From the NCBI GenBank assembly GCA_012932295.1, contig JAAONU010000013.1, positions 42,298,627 to 42,362,626 of the forward strand: a stretch of 64,000 bases of DNA, given 5' to 3'. Shown here in pieces: positions 26,901-41,900 of this stretch; positions within the stretch are counted from its first letter, which is position 1, and each line of letters begins with the position of its first letter. Made by a program: the position numbers and the translations under genes. This stretch comes from Cyclina sinensis. Taxonomy: Eukaryota; Mollusca; Bivalvia; Venerida; Veneridae. The notes beneath the pieces were generated by a model that was given only the letters and a program-made list of their open reading frames with translations, was not told where the DNA came from and ran no database searches.

Positions 26901-29900
26901 AAGCTAAAGAAACAGTGGATGTTAAAACTTGTGCCACTAATGATCAGTCTAATTGTTCTTCCTATAACAATAAAATGTCAGGATTTATTGGGGACTTGAA
27001 ATAAGTGTATAACTCTACATAGCGCTTTTTTGTGTGCTTGCATTTACTTGAGAATGTGGTTACTTCTCAAATTTCTAGAATCCATTCTTCTTGTGTTGAG
27101 AGGGAAAAGTTAACAGTGAATAAATTTGAAATTAATATGGGCATTTGAGAGAATGAAAACTTGCAATGGAAATTTAAAAGGTGTAGAGTAATGTTATTTT
27201 GGATTTAACTGATATATATATATATGTAAATACAGCTTAAAAGAATTTCTTTGGGGGACAGGACGGATAGTTCTTCATCAGGAACAACACTTAACTGCTC
27301 TTTGCAAGTTTTTTGTGTATTTTTGTATGTACATTTTGAGGGCTTAAGAACTAACTCTGTTGCGAAAAACTAATGCATTTCTCGATTCCATAGGTTTAAA
27401 GACAGGTGTGCTGTTAAGATTACATTAGTTCATTTTTACATATGTGAATTAGAATGGAAAATAGTATGCAAACCGACCTCAGCAATATCAGCATGCAACT
27501 CAAGTGACTACCTAATTAATTAGTTATATAAGAATTTATAGCTTATTTCACAACAGTAGGTATGAATACATTAGTCCTCATGACAGACATAAAGTATGAC
27601 AGATTCATACAGAGTTCATATTTATTCAAAGATTAGAAAGATGACTCAGATACGGTGAAACTTGTTTAAATTTATTGTTTGAACAATAATTGGTGGTATA
27701 TTGTTTTGGATTGAACATGGAGTACAAAAATCAAAATCACAAGGTTGGAAGAACTTCAGGATTTAAATAAAAAGCAAGTATTATTTTACAGCAGGACTTA
27801 CAAAATGTACAGGAAGTTAAAGGAACGTGTCCGAGGGAACTATGTTAAGCAGAGTAGTGGTAAGTGCTTAGAAAAAGTAGTCATAAAATATTGTGATATT
27901 CCTAAATATAATATCATATAGATGGAAAAAAGAATGTTACGCAAAAAGCATAATAGGATTTATTATACTGAACTTAAAAAAAAAAAATTAACATAAGACG
28001 GATACATCTGGTCCCATTTTTGGTCCCCTACCAGTGTTAACACTGGAGGTAACTATAGGAGTTTGCCCTCCCATCTGTCTGTCTGTCTGGCCTTCAGGAA
28101 ATCTGTATCCAGTGATAACATAAAAAAAACACACCAGATAAGTTGATGAAACTTAGTTTATGAATAAATGGCATTATGGAAAGTATGCATGTCACTTTGT
28201 TTTTTTCCTCAGGTCAAAACTGTGGTTGCTATGGTAAAGGAAATAGCAAAGTGTTACTTTAACAGATGGATGCTTTAAGAACTCAAGAAGTGTTCAAGCT
28301 AGGTCAATGAAAATTAGTATGTGAATAGATCACAATTATGCTTCTAACTTTGTTTTCTTCCTGATCAAAATTCTGGTTGTTATGGTAACATTAAACATTA
28401 TGATGGAACATAATCATTGTCATATGAAGATAGGGGGACAAAGTTTTAAATTTTAGGTTGCCATATGACAAACATACTCAATGAGTGTACTATCAAACAT
28501 CAGGTCATATAAAAACTCATTAACCAATTATGTTTGACCAATACTTAATGGAAGCAACAGAAATAGTCAGCTTTTACGATGTATGCCACGATGATTCAAA
28601 AAGTATATGATACTTAATTCGTGAATGTTATTCCAAAATTTTGGTATCTAATTTTCAAGGCTGAACCTTTAGGGGACTTATTTGTTATGAGCAACACCAG
28701 TGACTAGTTACTGAAGGTACACACCTATATTTTGAAAAAATATTGAAAAGTTTTGGAAACAGTATGTTGTCTGTCAGTCTCTAATTTCTGTGATAAAAAA
28801 TATATGGAAGAGTTTAAATTCCATTTCTTACAGAGAAAATATTCTAGCTGCCCCTGGGAGAGTTTAAATTCCATTCCTTACAGAGAAAATATTCTAGCTG
28901 CCCCTGTTCTTCATGCTCATGGAGTTATTTTTAACAGAATGGTAATGCTAGACCTCATTTCACTCTTGACATCATACATTTTTGCAAAATCACAACTGTT
29001 ACAGTAATTTAATTCACAACTGGTCCTCTTAAAGCCTAGATTCAAATCCAGTTAAACATTGTGGGTACAGCAACACCAAAACCTGCAAGCAAACTTGTGC
29101 AGTCAATGCAACATTGCTGTCAATCAGTCAGTAATGCATAATTGGCAGTTGTGCTACTGATGGCTGTAATTTTAATCAGTCTTTGGCCATTTTGGAAAAG
29201 GTTTTTAACAATGGAATTAAGTTATGTCACCCACCATGTATGTGGTGACATTGTCTGGACAAATCTGTTTTCTGGTTTATTGATTTTCAGTTGCGTTTTT
29301 GCACTGTACACATTTTTTAAGCCAATTTCAGTCAAATTTTACAGAAGTGATTAGTTGCAAGCTTGACTGTACCTTTCTTCAACATTTCTTCATTCTCAGC
29401 AGAGTTATTGCACTTCAATGGATTCAATGTTTTTTCTCCTATAACCTTGGACATATTTCAGCCAATTAAAACTCATGCACAGAAGTGATCAGTGCCAAAC
29501 CTAATTATGTATAAGTTCAGCATTTTCCAGTTCAGTATAAGTAATTGTGAGCTGAGTTGTTCCCCTTTTTGCATTCTATTTTTTCAATGTCTCCGCTACT
29601 TCTCCGAAACCTGGTGGCAGATTTCAGCAAAACTTTACAGAAGTCATCAGTGCAAAGCCTGGATTTGTATATAATCAACATTTAGGGTTGAGTTGAATGT
29701 TTTCCCTTGGAAGACAAATCTAGTTATTTTGATTTGTTTTTTGTTTTGTTTTCTGTACTGGTTTATCGTTCTATATGAAATTACAACCATTGACAGTGTA
29801 TATTCCTTTCATTTTAAGATTAATTATTCAGTTATTGATTTTGAGGTTAATATGTATTTTTACAGACCTGTAAAAATGATACTGACAGAGGATGAAGTCT

Positions 29901-32900
29901 GAAAGTGTTATATTATATACCCTACTGGAATGTAGGATGAGAGGTATAAGTGCCTATAATAATTATACGTTCATGAAAATTATGCAGGTGTTTCTTACTT
30001 TTTGGGGTGTTTCTCTTTCGACAAATGAAACATATGCATTTCAGTAGGGTATATAATATTATTTTATGATATCATTAAAAAGTTCCTTTTGTTCAGTATA
30101 ATACTTCCTTATGATGGTCTATAAAATACAATCATGTACCACATTTATAACTAAAATATGTTGTCATAGTTTGTATGTAGCAGTTAGAATTGACATCAAT
30201 AACTGTGTTAGAACTTTGCTGTAAATGAGGTTCCTGTAGCAATGGTTTAAGTTAACAAACCACAGTGTTAAGCAATTTCAAAATTCTCTGTAACAGAAAA
30301 TCAATACTGAAAAGAAACCAAGGATGCGAGTTGTCATAAAAGCCTATTTGTCTGCTTTGCAGGAATGAGTTCTATTATCATGACATGATTTAACATTGAA
30401 GTCAGTTTTACCAGTCTGGTTTTAAGACATTGTATTAGTTGAAGCAGGAGGTGAAGTAGATAATTTAGACTATGTAAAATCTTGAATAAAGATGCAAGAG
30501 TTATCTTTCTTGGAGATATGTATTTATAAAACTGGAACATCTGACAAATTTTGATATAGTTTAAAAGACTTCAGTAAGCTGTTTTCTGTTATAATCTTGC
30601 CAACTTCAGATAATTCTTATCTTGTATGAATGAAAGCATCATAAAAAAGCCTTTTTGTTTGATAGCTTCAATGCTGTTTACTGATTTATTTTGTTTCCTT
30701 AAAAAAAAACCCAACATTTTGCCAATTGTTCCCCCCTAAAAAAACTGTTAAAGATCAGTGTTGTGATATTGTGACTTCTGTGATTCCCATGGGGCATTGT
30801 TCGCATACTTCTTCAGTCCATCAATAAATCCTTAGTTTTGCATGAATCGATTGTTCAACATCTATTGTTCTGTTGTGGACATCCTCTTTACAAGTGTTTG
30901 TGTGTAGTTGTCATGGAAAAGTTGCAGCTACTTATATGAAATAATAACCCATGGGTAACAATAGTAATTAAACAACTGTTTCAAAGTTTCAAAGTTTAAG
31001 GCATATCAAATAAAAAGGAATAAAATTGATATAGTTGATTCTGTTTATGGCATGACTTAACACTGTTAATTTAAACTAAAAGTTTGAGTTTGCTGAAGGA
31101 AAGGTTGTTAGTGTGACCAAGATCAAATTTCAGTGTTGTTTGGGATCCAGTCCAAGGACCTTCAGAGAGAATATATTTGTAAAGGCCTATCTGTGAGGCA
31201 CCGAATGCTTGGAATGTATTTGTTTCATCAGTGTTATTTTGGTATTTAGAGGAGGGTAATAAGACTGCAAATGTAGAATCACAACATGTCAAAATATTTG
31301 TTTTATTACAGGATGCTTTTGTGGGGTTTTTGATTTATATTCCTTATACATCAACTGTTATGATGAAGTTAAATTCAGAGCGAGATACCATTCAATCTGG
31401 GTTAAGAAACTTTGTGAATAAAGTAGGGATAGGAACGAAAACTGAAATAAATATTCGAATATTAATTTTGGTTTACCGTATTCGAAAATATTCGAATATT
31501 TGATATTCCGAAGTTCAGTCATTTATCCAAATTTTGGTATCCGAATATTTATACTGCTTTCATTCAGCTATCTGACCAGTTTAATAAAACTTTAGATACG
31601 TATTTTGTGATTGGCATATACACAATATATTCCTTTCTTTAAAATGTGGATTATCGTAATAAATACAAACCGTTGGATAAAAGGCTACCAGAGGTTTCTG
31701 TAAATTACAAGTTCAGTAAATTGATTTCGGTAAAAAAGATATAATGTGTTTTATTTAAATATTTCAATCAGTAGTTAGAGTGTTTGAAGGAACAAGTAAA
31801 AAAATGATTTATCAAAAATGACAGTTTTTATTCTTCTTTTCATTTAAATTTTATCATTTTTGCTATATATCTAATTACGAGCAGTACTCTGAATTCCATA
31901 ATATTACTATTAAACATTGAAATTGTAATTTCTTTGTAAATAACTACATTATGTTACGTACATCTCCTAACAATTTTGAAACATTCTTTTAAGGTAATGG
32001 AATTCAGCTCAGAACAGTTCAAAATAGTAAACTTATGTTCCAAAAATTAGATGTCAATTTCTTTTTTCTTTTTTTTTCATGGTTAAATGGTGGATTTTCA
32101 TCGTTAAACAATCATGTTTTAAATAAGTTTATTAGGTGATAATAGTCATAAATTACATAATTGATCACAATAATCATCCAGTTATCACCTGTCCCTATTG
32201 AAAATCCTTTTTACCCAAACTTTGAAACCATTTGCTATGTAAGGTCAATTTACCAGCACCAAAATAAAATGGCAAGGGTTGCTTTTTTTGCTCACCTGAG
32301 CACAAAGTGCTCAAGGCTGAGCTATTAGGATCATTGATAGTCCAGCGCCTGTCGGCGTGCATCGTCAACAATTTGAATTGAACGACTTCTCCCCATATAC
32401 TGCTAAGCCAACTTTGACAAAACATGCTTGGGATATTCCTTACATGAAGCTCTACCAAAGTTGTTCAAAGAATTTTAATTCCATCAAGAACTCTGGTTGC
32501 TATGGTAACAAAGGAAAAACTTTGAAAATTTTTTTGTCTGAAATAACAAGGCTCTGAGCTTTAAGATTTGTTATGTAGCATTGTCTAGTAGACCTCTACC
32601 AGATTTGTTCAAATTATACCCCTGGGGTCAAATTTGGCCTTGCCCTGGGGGTCAATTGATTATAGATATATATTATATATATTATATATATATATATATT
32701 ATATATGGAAACTTTGAAAATCTTCTTTTCTGAAACCACAAGGCCCTGAGCGTTGAAATTTGGTATGTAGCATTGTCTAGTGGACCTCTATCAAGTTTGT
32801 TTAAATTATACTCCTGGGGTCAAATTTGGCCCTGCCCTGGGTGTCAAGTTATTTTACATAGGCTTATATAGAGAAAACTTTGAAAATGTTCTTGTCTAAA

Positions 32901-35900
32901 AGCCTCAAGACCCTTAATTAGCCTTAAGATTTGGTTTGTAGCATTTACTAGTGGACCTCTACCAATATCTTTTTCTACCTTGTCTCTCAAAATCCTCATA
33001 GCTGCAACATCCGTAAGTTTCTCACAAAGTTCTTGCAACTTTATGAATGACTTTGGGTGTCATAAATATTTCCGATCTCATAAATATTGCCGCACTGCTA
33101 CCCATATTTCAAATTCGACAGAGACATCCTCGTACTTTCTGCCAACGTGTTACTCTCACTGACTTGAATGACAGAGATTGAAGGGAATTATTGCCCACAT
33201 TCTGTACTCTAATGTCATTTTGGACTTTTGATTATGGTTCCTCCTCTGTCTGAAATGTACTTGTCCATAATTCAGTTAAGACAGACTTATTATTTACTGA
33301 GGTATATCAGTTTTTTTAACTTACTAAAGATTTAAACAGTGAAGACCATGACCTGAGACTCCATAAATATGCAAAGCACTGTTCCACATGTCTTGAGAGT
33401 GAATCCACACCATGGCTGTGCATGCATATAATTATTTTAAACATTGAAGATTGTAAGGCTGAAGCAACTTTGTAAGAACTTTCACACGAGCATAATTTTT
33501 GTCCTTTGTTTTAAACCTGAATCCAGCCCCCACTTTTTATTTTCCATGAGTACAGTTTCAAATCTACAAGGATACTAAAGCCATTTAAAATGGGTCTTGC
33601 CTTGATACATCCCTGTGAAGTAAGCAGATTTTTTATAGAATAAAGAAGTATTTTTGTGACATCACATTGCTGCATTGCCTCCTGTTTTATTTGTCCTTGC
33701 ACACTAAGAACTACAACAAACTGCATGCAGTGTCAATTCCCTTTTCTGCGAGGGAAGTAACTATACTGTTAAGGAAGTAACCTTACTGTAAGGGAGGTAA
33801 CTGTTCTGTAAAGGGAGAAAACACTGCTTTAGGGTTGTACAAAAAATTCAAGGTTCCTAAGTATTATTGAATACTCAAGAATTATGAGAAATCCGAAATA
33901 CTGCTCTTGTAAAAGAAATGATGTTCTGACAGAAGCATAATTGTAATTTAAGAAAACAGAGTCAGAGACACCAAACTGCTGTGGTTACCATGGTAAACAT
34001 TTTATCAGACTATTCTCAAATATCACAGTTCTTAAATAAGTTATGATCTATGACTTAATGCATGTCAAAGAGAAATCAAGTACAACGGCGAATTCTTTCT
34101 CTCTTTATGATTAGTTTTAACCTTATAAACAGTTCAGAATGGATTTCTGGTCCACTCTTTATTCAGTTCATGAACAGTTCAGATTGGATTTGTGTTCCAC
34201 AGTTTATTTAGTTCTTGAACAGTTTAGAATGAATTTGTGTGATTCAGGTCATGAACAGTTCAGAATGGAATTGTGGTCCACAGTTGATTCCATTCATGAA
34301 CAGTTCAGAATGGATTTCTGGTCCACTCTTGATTCAGTTCATGAACAGTTCATGGATTTGTGGTCCACTCTGGATACAGTTCTTTTCCATATCATGGACA
34401 ATTTAGAAACTTGGGTGAATTCTTTAACAGTTCATGATTTGTTCTTGAAAAGATTCACAAGTGCGGTTCTTTTGGTTTTAAAAAAGTATATGTGTGACCC
34501 ACTTGCAGTTTAACCATGTCAATGTACCATGCAACACTGCAGCATAAATTAACTTCAGTACTCAAGTTTTAATTTGATACTGCAAAGAGGTACCTGAGTA
34601 TTAAGTTTCAAACAATCCCGTTGAATACAAAATCAAAATTTGACTGTTATACTTGTGGTACAGAGATGAGGTAAAATCACCTCAGGGGATATATATATTA
34701 TATATTTATATATATGAGCAGGAAGAGTTATTCCTTGTGTCATATGACTGTTTCATTTCTGTGTCAAATGAAGACAAGTAGTAGTACTTGTCTAGTACAT
34801 TATTTACATTATTTATAACTGTTTCAGGATTTTGTGTTTAACTTACAAACTGGATGTAAGTCTAGTACGGATTACTTAGATTTTATTCATTTGGCTTACT
34901 AGTACATTATTAGTCTAGAGGTAGCTATTTTATGGCTATGTTTTAATACTTGTGCAGTATAACCGTTAAAAGATAGAAAAATACTTTAGTACATTTTAAA
35001 GTATAATTCAGTATATCATGCTTTGTCACTGTGTTAATCTCTCAGTTTCTTTCTAGACTACTGGAACATTTAAATGAACTATCCTATTAAATGCTTCATA
35101 CAGTGTAACTTTCAGTTGCCTGATATAGTAAAGGAAGGAAAAGTTTTGTGTTGAAATTCATGAAAAAAATATAATGAACTGAAAGAAATTCATCTGACCC
35201 TAAACTGGTAAACTTACCAGTCTTTATCATCATAAATTATAAAATCCCATGATTTCAGTTGATCCAGAAATTCAAGCAGTGTCTTAAACAAGGTGTAAAG
35301 GGAAGTAACTGCTGTGAGTAATTGCCTGGTGTTTGCATAAGCTTTAGAATAGCAGAAATTTCTTTAACATTTTTAACCAACTTTGGTTAGGCAGCAAGAC
35401 TTACCAATAAAGGAATTATTTTAACAATACCAGTATGTAATCTTTGACTCAGTATATTACTAGTAAACTGTATGAATCATAACTCAGGAGCTGGTAATTG
35501 GGACCATAGTTTACTCTCAGACTGTATGAATCATAACTAAGCAGCTGGCAATGTGAGCCATAGTTTACTATGAGACAGTATGAATCATAACTGAGTAGCT
35601 GGCAGAATCATATCTTAGCAGCTGGCAATGCAGACCATAGTTTACTATGAGACAGTATAAATCATAACTAAGTAACTGGCAGAATCATATCTTAGCAGCT
35701 GGCAATGTGGACCATAGTTTACTATGAGACAGTATAAATCATAACTAAGTTGCTTGCAGAATCATATCTTAGCAGCTGGCAATGCAGACCATAGCTGAGC
35801 AGTAGACTGTGGATTATTTCAGCAGCAAACTAGCTGGACCATAGCTGAGCAGTAGACTGTGGATGATACCTCAGCAGCATACTGTCTGGATCACATAGCT

Positions 35901-38900
35901 GAGCTGTAGACTTTGTGGATGATACCTCAGCAGCAGATTATCTTGATCATAGCTGAGCAGTAGACTTTGTGGATCATACCTCAGCAGCAAGCCATCTGGA
36001 TTATGGCTGAGCAGTAGGCTTTGTGGATCAAATGTCAGCAGCAGGCTGTCATTATCATAGCTGAGCAGTATACATTGTGGATCATACTTCAGCAGCAGGC
36101 CATCTGGATTATGGCTGAGCAATAGAATTTGTGGATCAAATGTCAGCAGCAGGCTGTCTGGGTAGACTTTGTGGATCATACCTCAGCAGCATACTGTCTG
36201 GATCATAGTTTACTGCTGACAGAAATATTTGGTTTTTGAATAGACATGATTATAAAATGTATTTGAGAAACTAAAACAGTATACTGAATATAAATCAGAG
36301 TACTCAAATATGTTCTCCTTTTCTCACAAGAACAGCTAGTGTCTTTTCTATACAAGTTTTAGACAATGCTTTTATATATATCATCCTCTTTGTAAGTAAA
36401 GTCTAACATCTTGAGAAACATTGTATTAGTTTTCTGTTCTCTTTACTGTATTTCAGTTTTCAAGTGGTTTCTTTTTGTTTTATTTTCTGTTAAACTTCCT
36501 TGTATCCTTCCGGAAGACAGTAGTATAATATAATGGTATAAACACTGGACTTTAGAAGACAGTTTCAACTTCCTTTTGCTTTTGTACTCTGTTTTTTTTT
36601 CTTAGTCTTTTTCTTAAAAAGTCATTTCATATAAGCTTTTTGAAAGTGTAATATTCATAATACTGCAGTTGAGAATTGTTTTTTATTTCATTGTATTTAC
36701 AATGTATATGAATTCTATAAAATATCCTATGAGGTGTAGTTAATCAGTTTGAATTTTAGATAACATGATGTTACATAGGTTGTAGTCATGTCTTAAACAT
36801 ACAAAAGACAACTGTCAGAATATTACTGTTTTATCTGGGTTTCTTTAGAGTGTTAGACTTTTTTTTATAGTAAATGAGCTGTCATTTTAAGTTTTTGAAG
36901 CGAGTTTGTTTCTTCAGTTAATAACCAGTTACTTTGTTGTGTTGTAATAAGGTCTTTGCCAAAAAAAGTTTAAAGGAAGTTGTTAGAAATTTTTAAAACA
37001 AAATATTTCTCCAGTTTATAAACAGTGGTTATAAGTTTTTGAAACAAGTTTTCTTCAGTTTCATAAGCAGTTTTGGTAAAAGTTTGGCACAGACAGTTTT
37101 AGTTTTTATTCAGTTAAAGTTTTAGTTTCATGCAGTTAATAAGCAGATTGCAACACAAGAGGTTTCCTTGGTGTACGCACTGCTGTGTTGTAAGGTTGCA
37201 ACACAAGAGGTTTCCTCGGTGTATGCACCATTGTGTAGTAAGGTTGCAAAACAAGAGGTTTCCTCGGTATACGCACAGTTGTGTCATAAGATTGCAACAC
37301 AAGAGGTTTCCTTGGTATACACACAGTTGTGTTATAAGGTTGCAACACAAGAATTTTCCTCAGTATACACACAGTTATTTTAAGGTTTTGAAACAAGAAA
37401 TGTTAGATGACATAGCCTGTTTTAAAGGGGTTGCATGAATATTGATATGTAAGTTGCATGTCATGTTTAGCTCTTGCCAATCTGTAAAAACTTACATGAT
37501 TTTAGTCAGAAGACAAAGTATTATTTCAACCACTAAGCTGGTTTAGATGTTCTCTTGTATATATTATAAAAAAAATGTATAGTGTGTTTGGCTGTACCAA
37601 ACCTGACCATTTTATTTTATCAATACATACTAATAAACACTATATGTAATGTTTGTTTCCATAACAAGAATATAAATGATTACTAAACAAAAAGTCATGA
37701 ACATTAACCAAATATAACTGTTTTGGCCTTTTTGATTTCCTGAGTATCAGTGATATGTTATTGACCTAATTGGTTCAATATCAGCAAACTCAGATAAAAC
37801 TTTGAAGCTAAAATCGTAAGTTTCTTGTATTTTCTTCAGTTTTGCATGGTTACCATAATGAAAGCGGATATTAATACAGGAAGTAATGTGATCACATAAT
37901 TTGTGTGGATTTTAGATTGGATTCAAAATTTCAATGAAAGTTGAGAATCCTCTGACAAGGAAGTATTTGTACATAATGGGATTTGAACTGATCTAAAATA
38001 TTTCTTTATGATGTAAAGGCTGTTGTAAAGTTGTCATTTATTTATCATTTATTTGGATTTCAAGTTCAGAAGATAAATAAGGTAGAAAGTTGTAGTGTTA
38101 AGTTTGACTTGAAGTTGGAAATAGGTTAGTTTCTTTATTTGTTTTTTGTTTATGTAAGATTTTAGCTCAGACTCACCAGAAGTCTGTATTTTAATGTGTT
38201 GTTGGTGTTTTTAACTTGTTCTACTTCATGTTGAATATCATTAAAATGAATAATTAAAACAAAAGGTTTTTAGACAGGGATCTGTCTCAAAACAACACTT
38301 CCAGAAATACAAGACATTATATTACTTCATAATAAACCCATAATTTGACAGTTTTTGAAGGTGGATGACCTGGTGTTTCAGAGAAAGGGTGGTTAACTGT
38401 CCTTTTTTTTCTGAATGAGACTTGGTTATTTAATTAGATATAAGAAACCAAGACAAAAAAGCCTATTGTTTTACATTGTTTGTGGTCATAAAGTAATTTG
38501 TAAGTGATATTGTAACCATCACTGTGAATGACAGTATTATTTACCTGAGGTGTCCAAAGGTCAAGTGATGACCAAATCTAATAAAGCTGTTTTATTACCC
38601 CTTTATTGATGGTTTTATGTCATACTTCAAATTGATATTACATTTCTCATAACTGGTACAGCTTTTATTTATATACACTATGATGTACATATATATTATA
38701 ATTGTATTCTGTGACTTTAGAGAAGAGTTATGGTTTGCTGGAATAAAAGCAGCATGAAGTAATCTGTTTATTTTACAAAAATATTCAAGATGTGTTGCAC
38801 ATGATTTTTAGAAATATAATCATTTTAAAAGGATACCTTATAAAACATTTAGACTAGTTATACCTTTCAAAATAGATATTCAGCATTGGAATTGCCAAGG

Positions 38901-41900
38901 TAAACTTATAAAATTTACATTACTTTTATTGTACATAGTGTTTCATCGGTATTTCAAGTTTCTGTTTTGCAAAAAAAACTATTTCTGGGTAATTATCTTT
39001 AATACTGCTACTTTACAACTAATATCTTGCAAACATTTCTTTAGGTGGTTTTACTTAAAGGGACATGCTCGTACATACCTTAAATACTGTTTACATAGTT
39101 CATTGCCATAATATTGACTCAATCTGTGCCAAGTGAAAAATAATTCATAATGAAAAGAACAGTTCAGGTTGAATAAATAAATTTCTAGATAGGGCAGATT
39201 GACACTAAGAAATTGTTCGCATGTTAAACAAGGCTTTTCCACCCAAAAATTCTACAACAACAGCACTGCATATAACTTATATCAATGTATGATTTATCTA
39301 TTGTATTTAGAATTATTGACCTACACCTTTGTTTGATTTGGTTTTATTGAGTTTAATACTCTCTTACAAAGGATGTGCAGTTTGCCCAACCATTGTTTCT
39401 GGGATGGACAAGTACTAAGAGTCCCATTTTTCATAAGAAACTGCCAACTTTGGTATTAGTTGTTTACAAGTGGGACTCAAACCCGTAACAGAAAAAATAA
39501 TTTGAAGCCAATGACTTTAACGTATGACTAACTCCTTGACATGGATGAGTGTAACACTTCTAATCAAGTGTCCTATCTATGTTCTGAGGTGCTTGCAATA
39601 AACTGGATCTGTATTATAAATATAAAGTATAATTAGACATTTTTGCACTGTAGATCAGGTTACCGTTCTTTTTTACCCATTTCATAATTATGTCGTCACA
39701 GAATGCCCTTGATAAAGCACTGTTTACAGTTCTTCAGAGTTATCAATTCTGAAACACCTATCATTTAATATTGAAAGAGAACCAAACTAAATGTTTTTTC
39801 TTTTACCATAAAGAATCTTAATTAAAGATGTTCATCTAACAAAATGTTAAATCCAAAAAAAGTATCATTCACATATATTTTAAGTTCAGTTAAGGCAATC
39901 CACCTGAGATGGGAACTTGGAACAGCTTGTTCATGCGAAAATGCTTAGAAGGTAGATTCTATACTGTTCATATTCATCATATGTGTGGAAGAGAAGTAAT
40001 AAAAACAATAACAACATATTTGGATTAAATATCATTCACTCATCTTAGTCATATTGTATGACAATTCAAGATTGTCAGTTACTCACACATGAATGACGTA
40101 TAACTTGCATGGTAACTATAATTGTTAACACAAGCACTGTTGTTCTCATTTACTCACTTACTTACTGTTACTCATCTGAATATTTACAAAAGACATGCTT
40201 GATGGTTCAATGTCTTATGAATGATTGTTTGCCAACATAATTCATAAAAAACTTGATTGACTTCATGTCAATACAAGATTTATTTTTGTTGTTGTAGTCG
40301 GTTCTTTTTTTTTTATGGGAATAATCAATTAAACAGTGTTTATAATCACTATATGTATGAAAAAAGGAAAAAATTGATAAATATTGCCAAGACTTCTAAA
40401 ACTGCTAACGTGTAAAAAAGTCAGTTACTTTGTTGTTGTTGTTGTTGTTGTTATTTTTATTTTTTTTTATCATTTTTTTTTTTTGTGTGTGAAAGAGTAA
40501 AAGGTACCTTGTTTTATTAAAGTTTTGAAAAACTGATAGATCGATTGCCTTTGAATCCTTATTAAAGTTTCTCATGCTGTACACAATTTTCTTACTGTGT
40601 AATCTCATTTTGCAAACTCAGCCACGTTTGTAAGTCCACTTTAGAGATTAAAAGTCTAAACAGATAGATAAAAAATACCTAGTAAGTACAAGGGGTGTCC
40701 CAGAATTACACAGACTTTTGGTTTAACTCAAAAACAAATAGTTAAAAAAACAAACAAAAATTATCAGGACAGAACACATCTTTATTGCATAAGTACAGCA
40801 AATTTCATGTCTGTATGGCATCTTAGTCGGAATCGATAATACATAGTCCAGCAGACTAATCTCCTAAAATCCAGCTTGGTGGACGTGGCCGAATGGCTCG
40901 GTGCATTGTCCTGGTGTAGCAATATCCTGTCCAATTGGAGTGATGGTCACTTACAGCGTATGGCTTGCACTAGACCTCGCCACAATACCTGATAAACAGT
41001 GGTAATAAGAAATAAAGTGTGCCATACATTTATCAACAGTATTTAGTTTGTATTTTAATGTACATTTTAAAATCTAGTATTATTTGTTTTTTAAACAGTA
41101 TTTTCATGAAGTTTTACCTTTGAATAGTACTCGGTATTCACAGTGGTGTTTAGGGTATTGCATGCTGTAATATCATCCCCACCCTGTAGATGAAGAAGAT
41201 GTACATCTGTTTTCCGACGGTTTTCGCCCATCGCGCCTTCTTTGGAGGTGGAGAGCCATCTGTCTTCCATTGCCGGGATTGTTCCTTGGTTTCAGGGTCG
41301 AACTGGAATATCCAGGTCTCATCAGTAGTAATAATATGGTCCAGATAATGGTCCCATCCTTGCGATACTGTGCAAGAAACTTTCTCAAGGCAGCCCCTCT
41401 CTTTTCCTTATGCTCTAGCATTAGAAGTCTAGGGACCCATCGTGAACTAATTTTCTTCATGTTTAGATTGTCTGTTAATATGCGATAAACTGTTCCCCTA
41501 CTCATTTCAGTGATGTTAAACACATCTCAAATGGTATATCGCCGGTCTCTTTCAATGACATCCTTGACGGCCCTAACTGACGTCACAGGGAAGGTGGATT
41601 TTTTTCCCCGACCCTTGTCATCTTCAATGCTCTCCTGGCCATCGCTTAAATGCTTGTGCCACTTGAAAATTAATGCCTGGCAAACAGGAGGCATAACTTC
41701 AGGTGCTTCTAGCATTTTCCACATCTGCGTGGGCGTCTTCCAGAGATTCCCAAAAACGTAATAAGAGTGCAATGTTCAGCATAATCTGGTGACATCATTT
41801 TTTCATCGATTTCTATAAGCAATGGTTATTAGTTTTCTCCATTTTAAAAACGATGGTAACGGATATGACATTGTACTCTGCAATGTACATTGACATGCTG

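Noticed and set aside
35871..36179. 102-aa minus-strand Leu-rich repeat protein
   Set aside because: Produced by the 54-bp minisatellite; no start context, no flanking exon and no family.
37114..37438. Four Cys- or Arg-rich small ORFs on both strands
   Set aside because: All arise from the 48-bp minisatellite; simultaneous openness on both strands argues against coding.
41270..41761. Plus-strand ORFs of 72 and 83 aa
   Set aside because: They are antisense shadows of the minus-strand mariner transposase.
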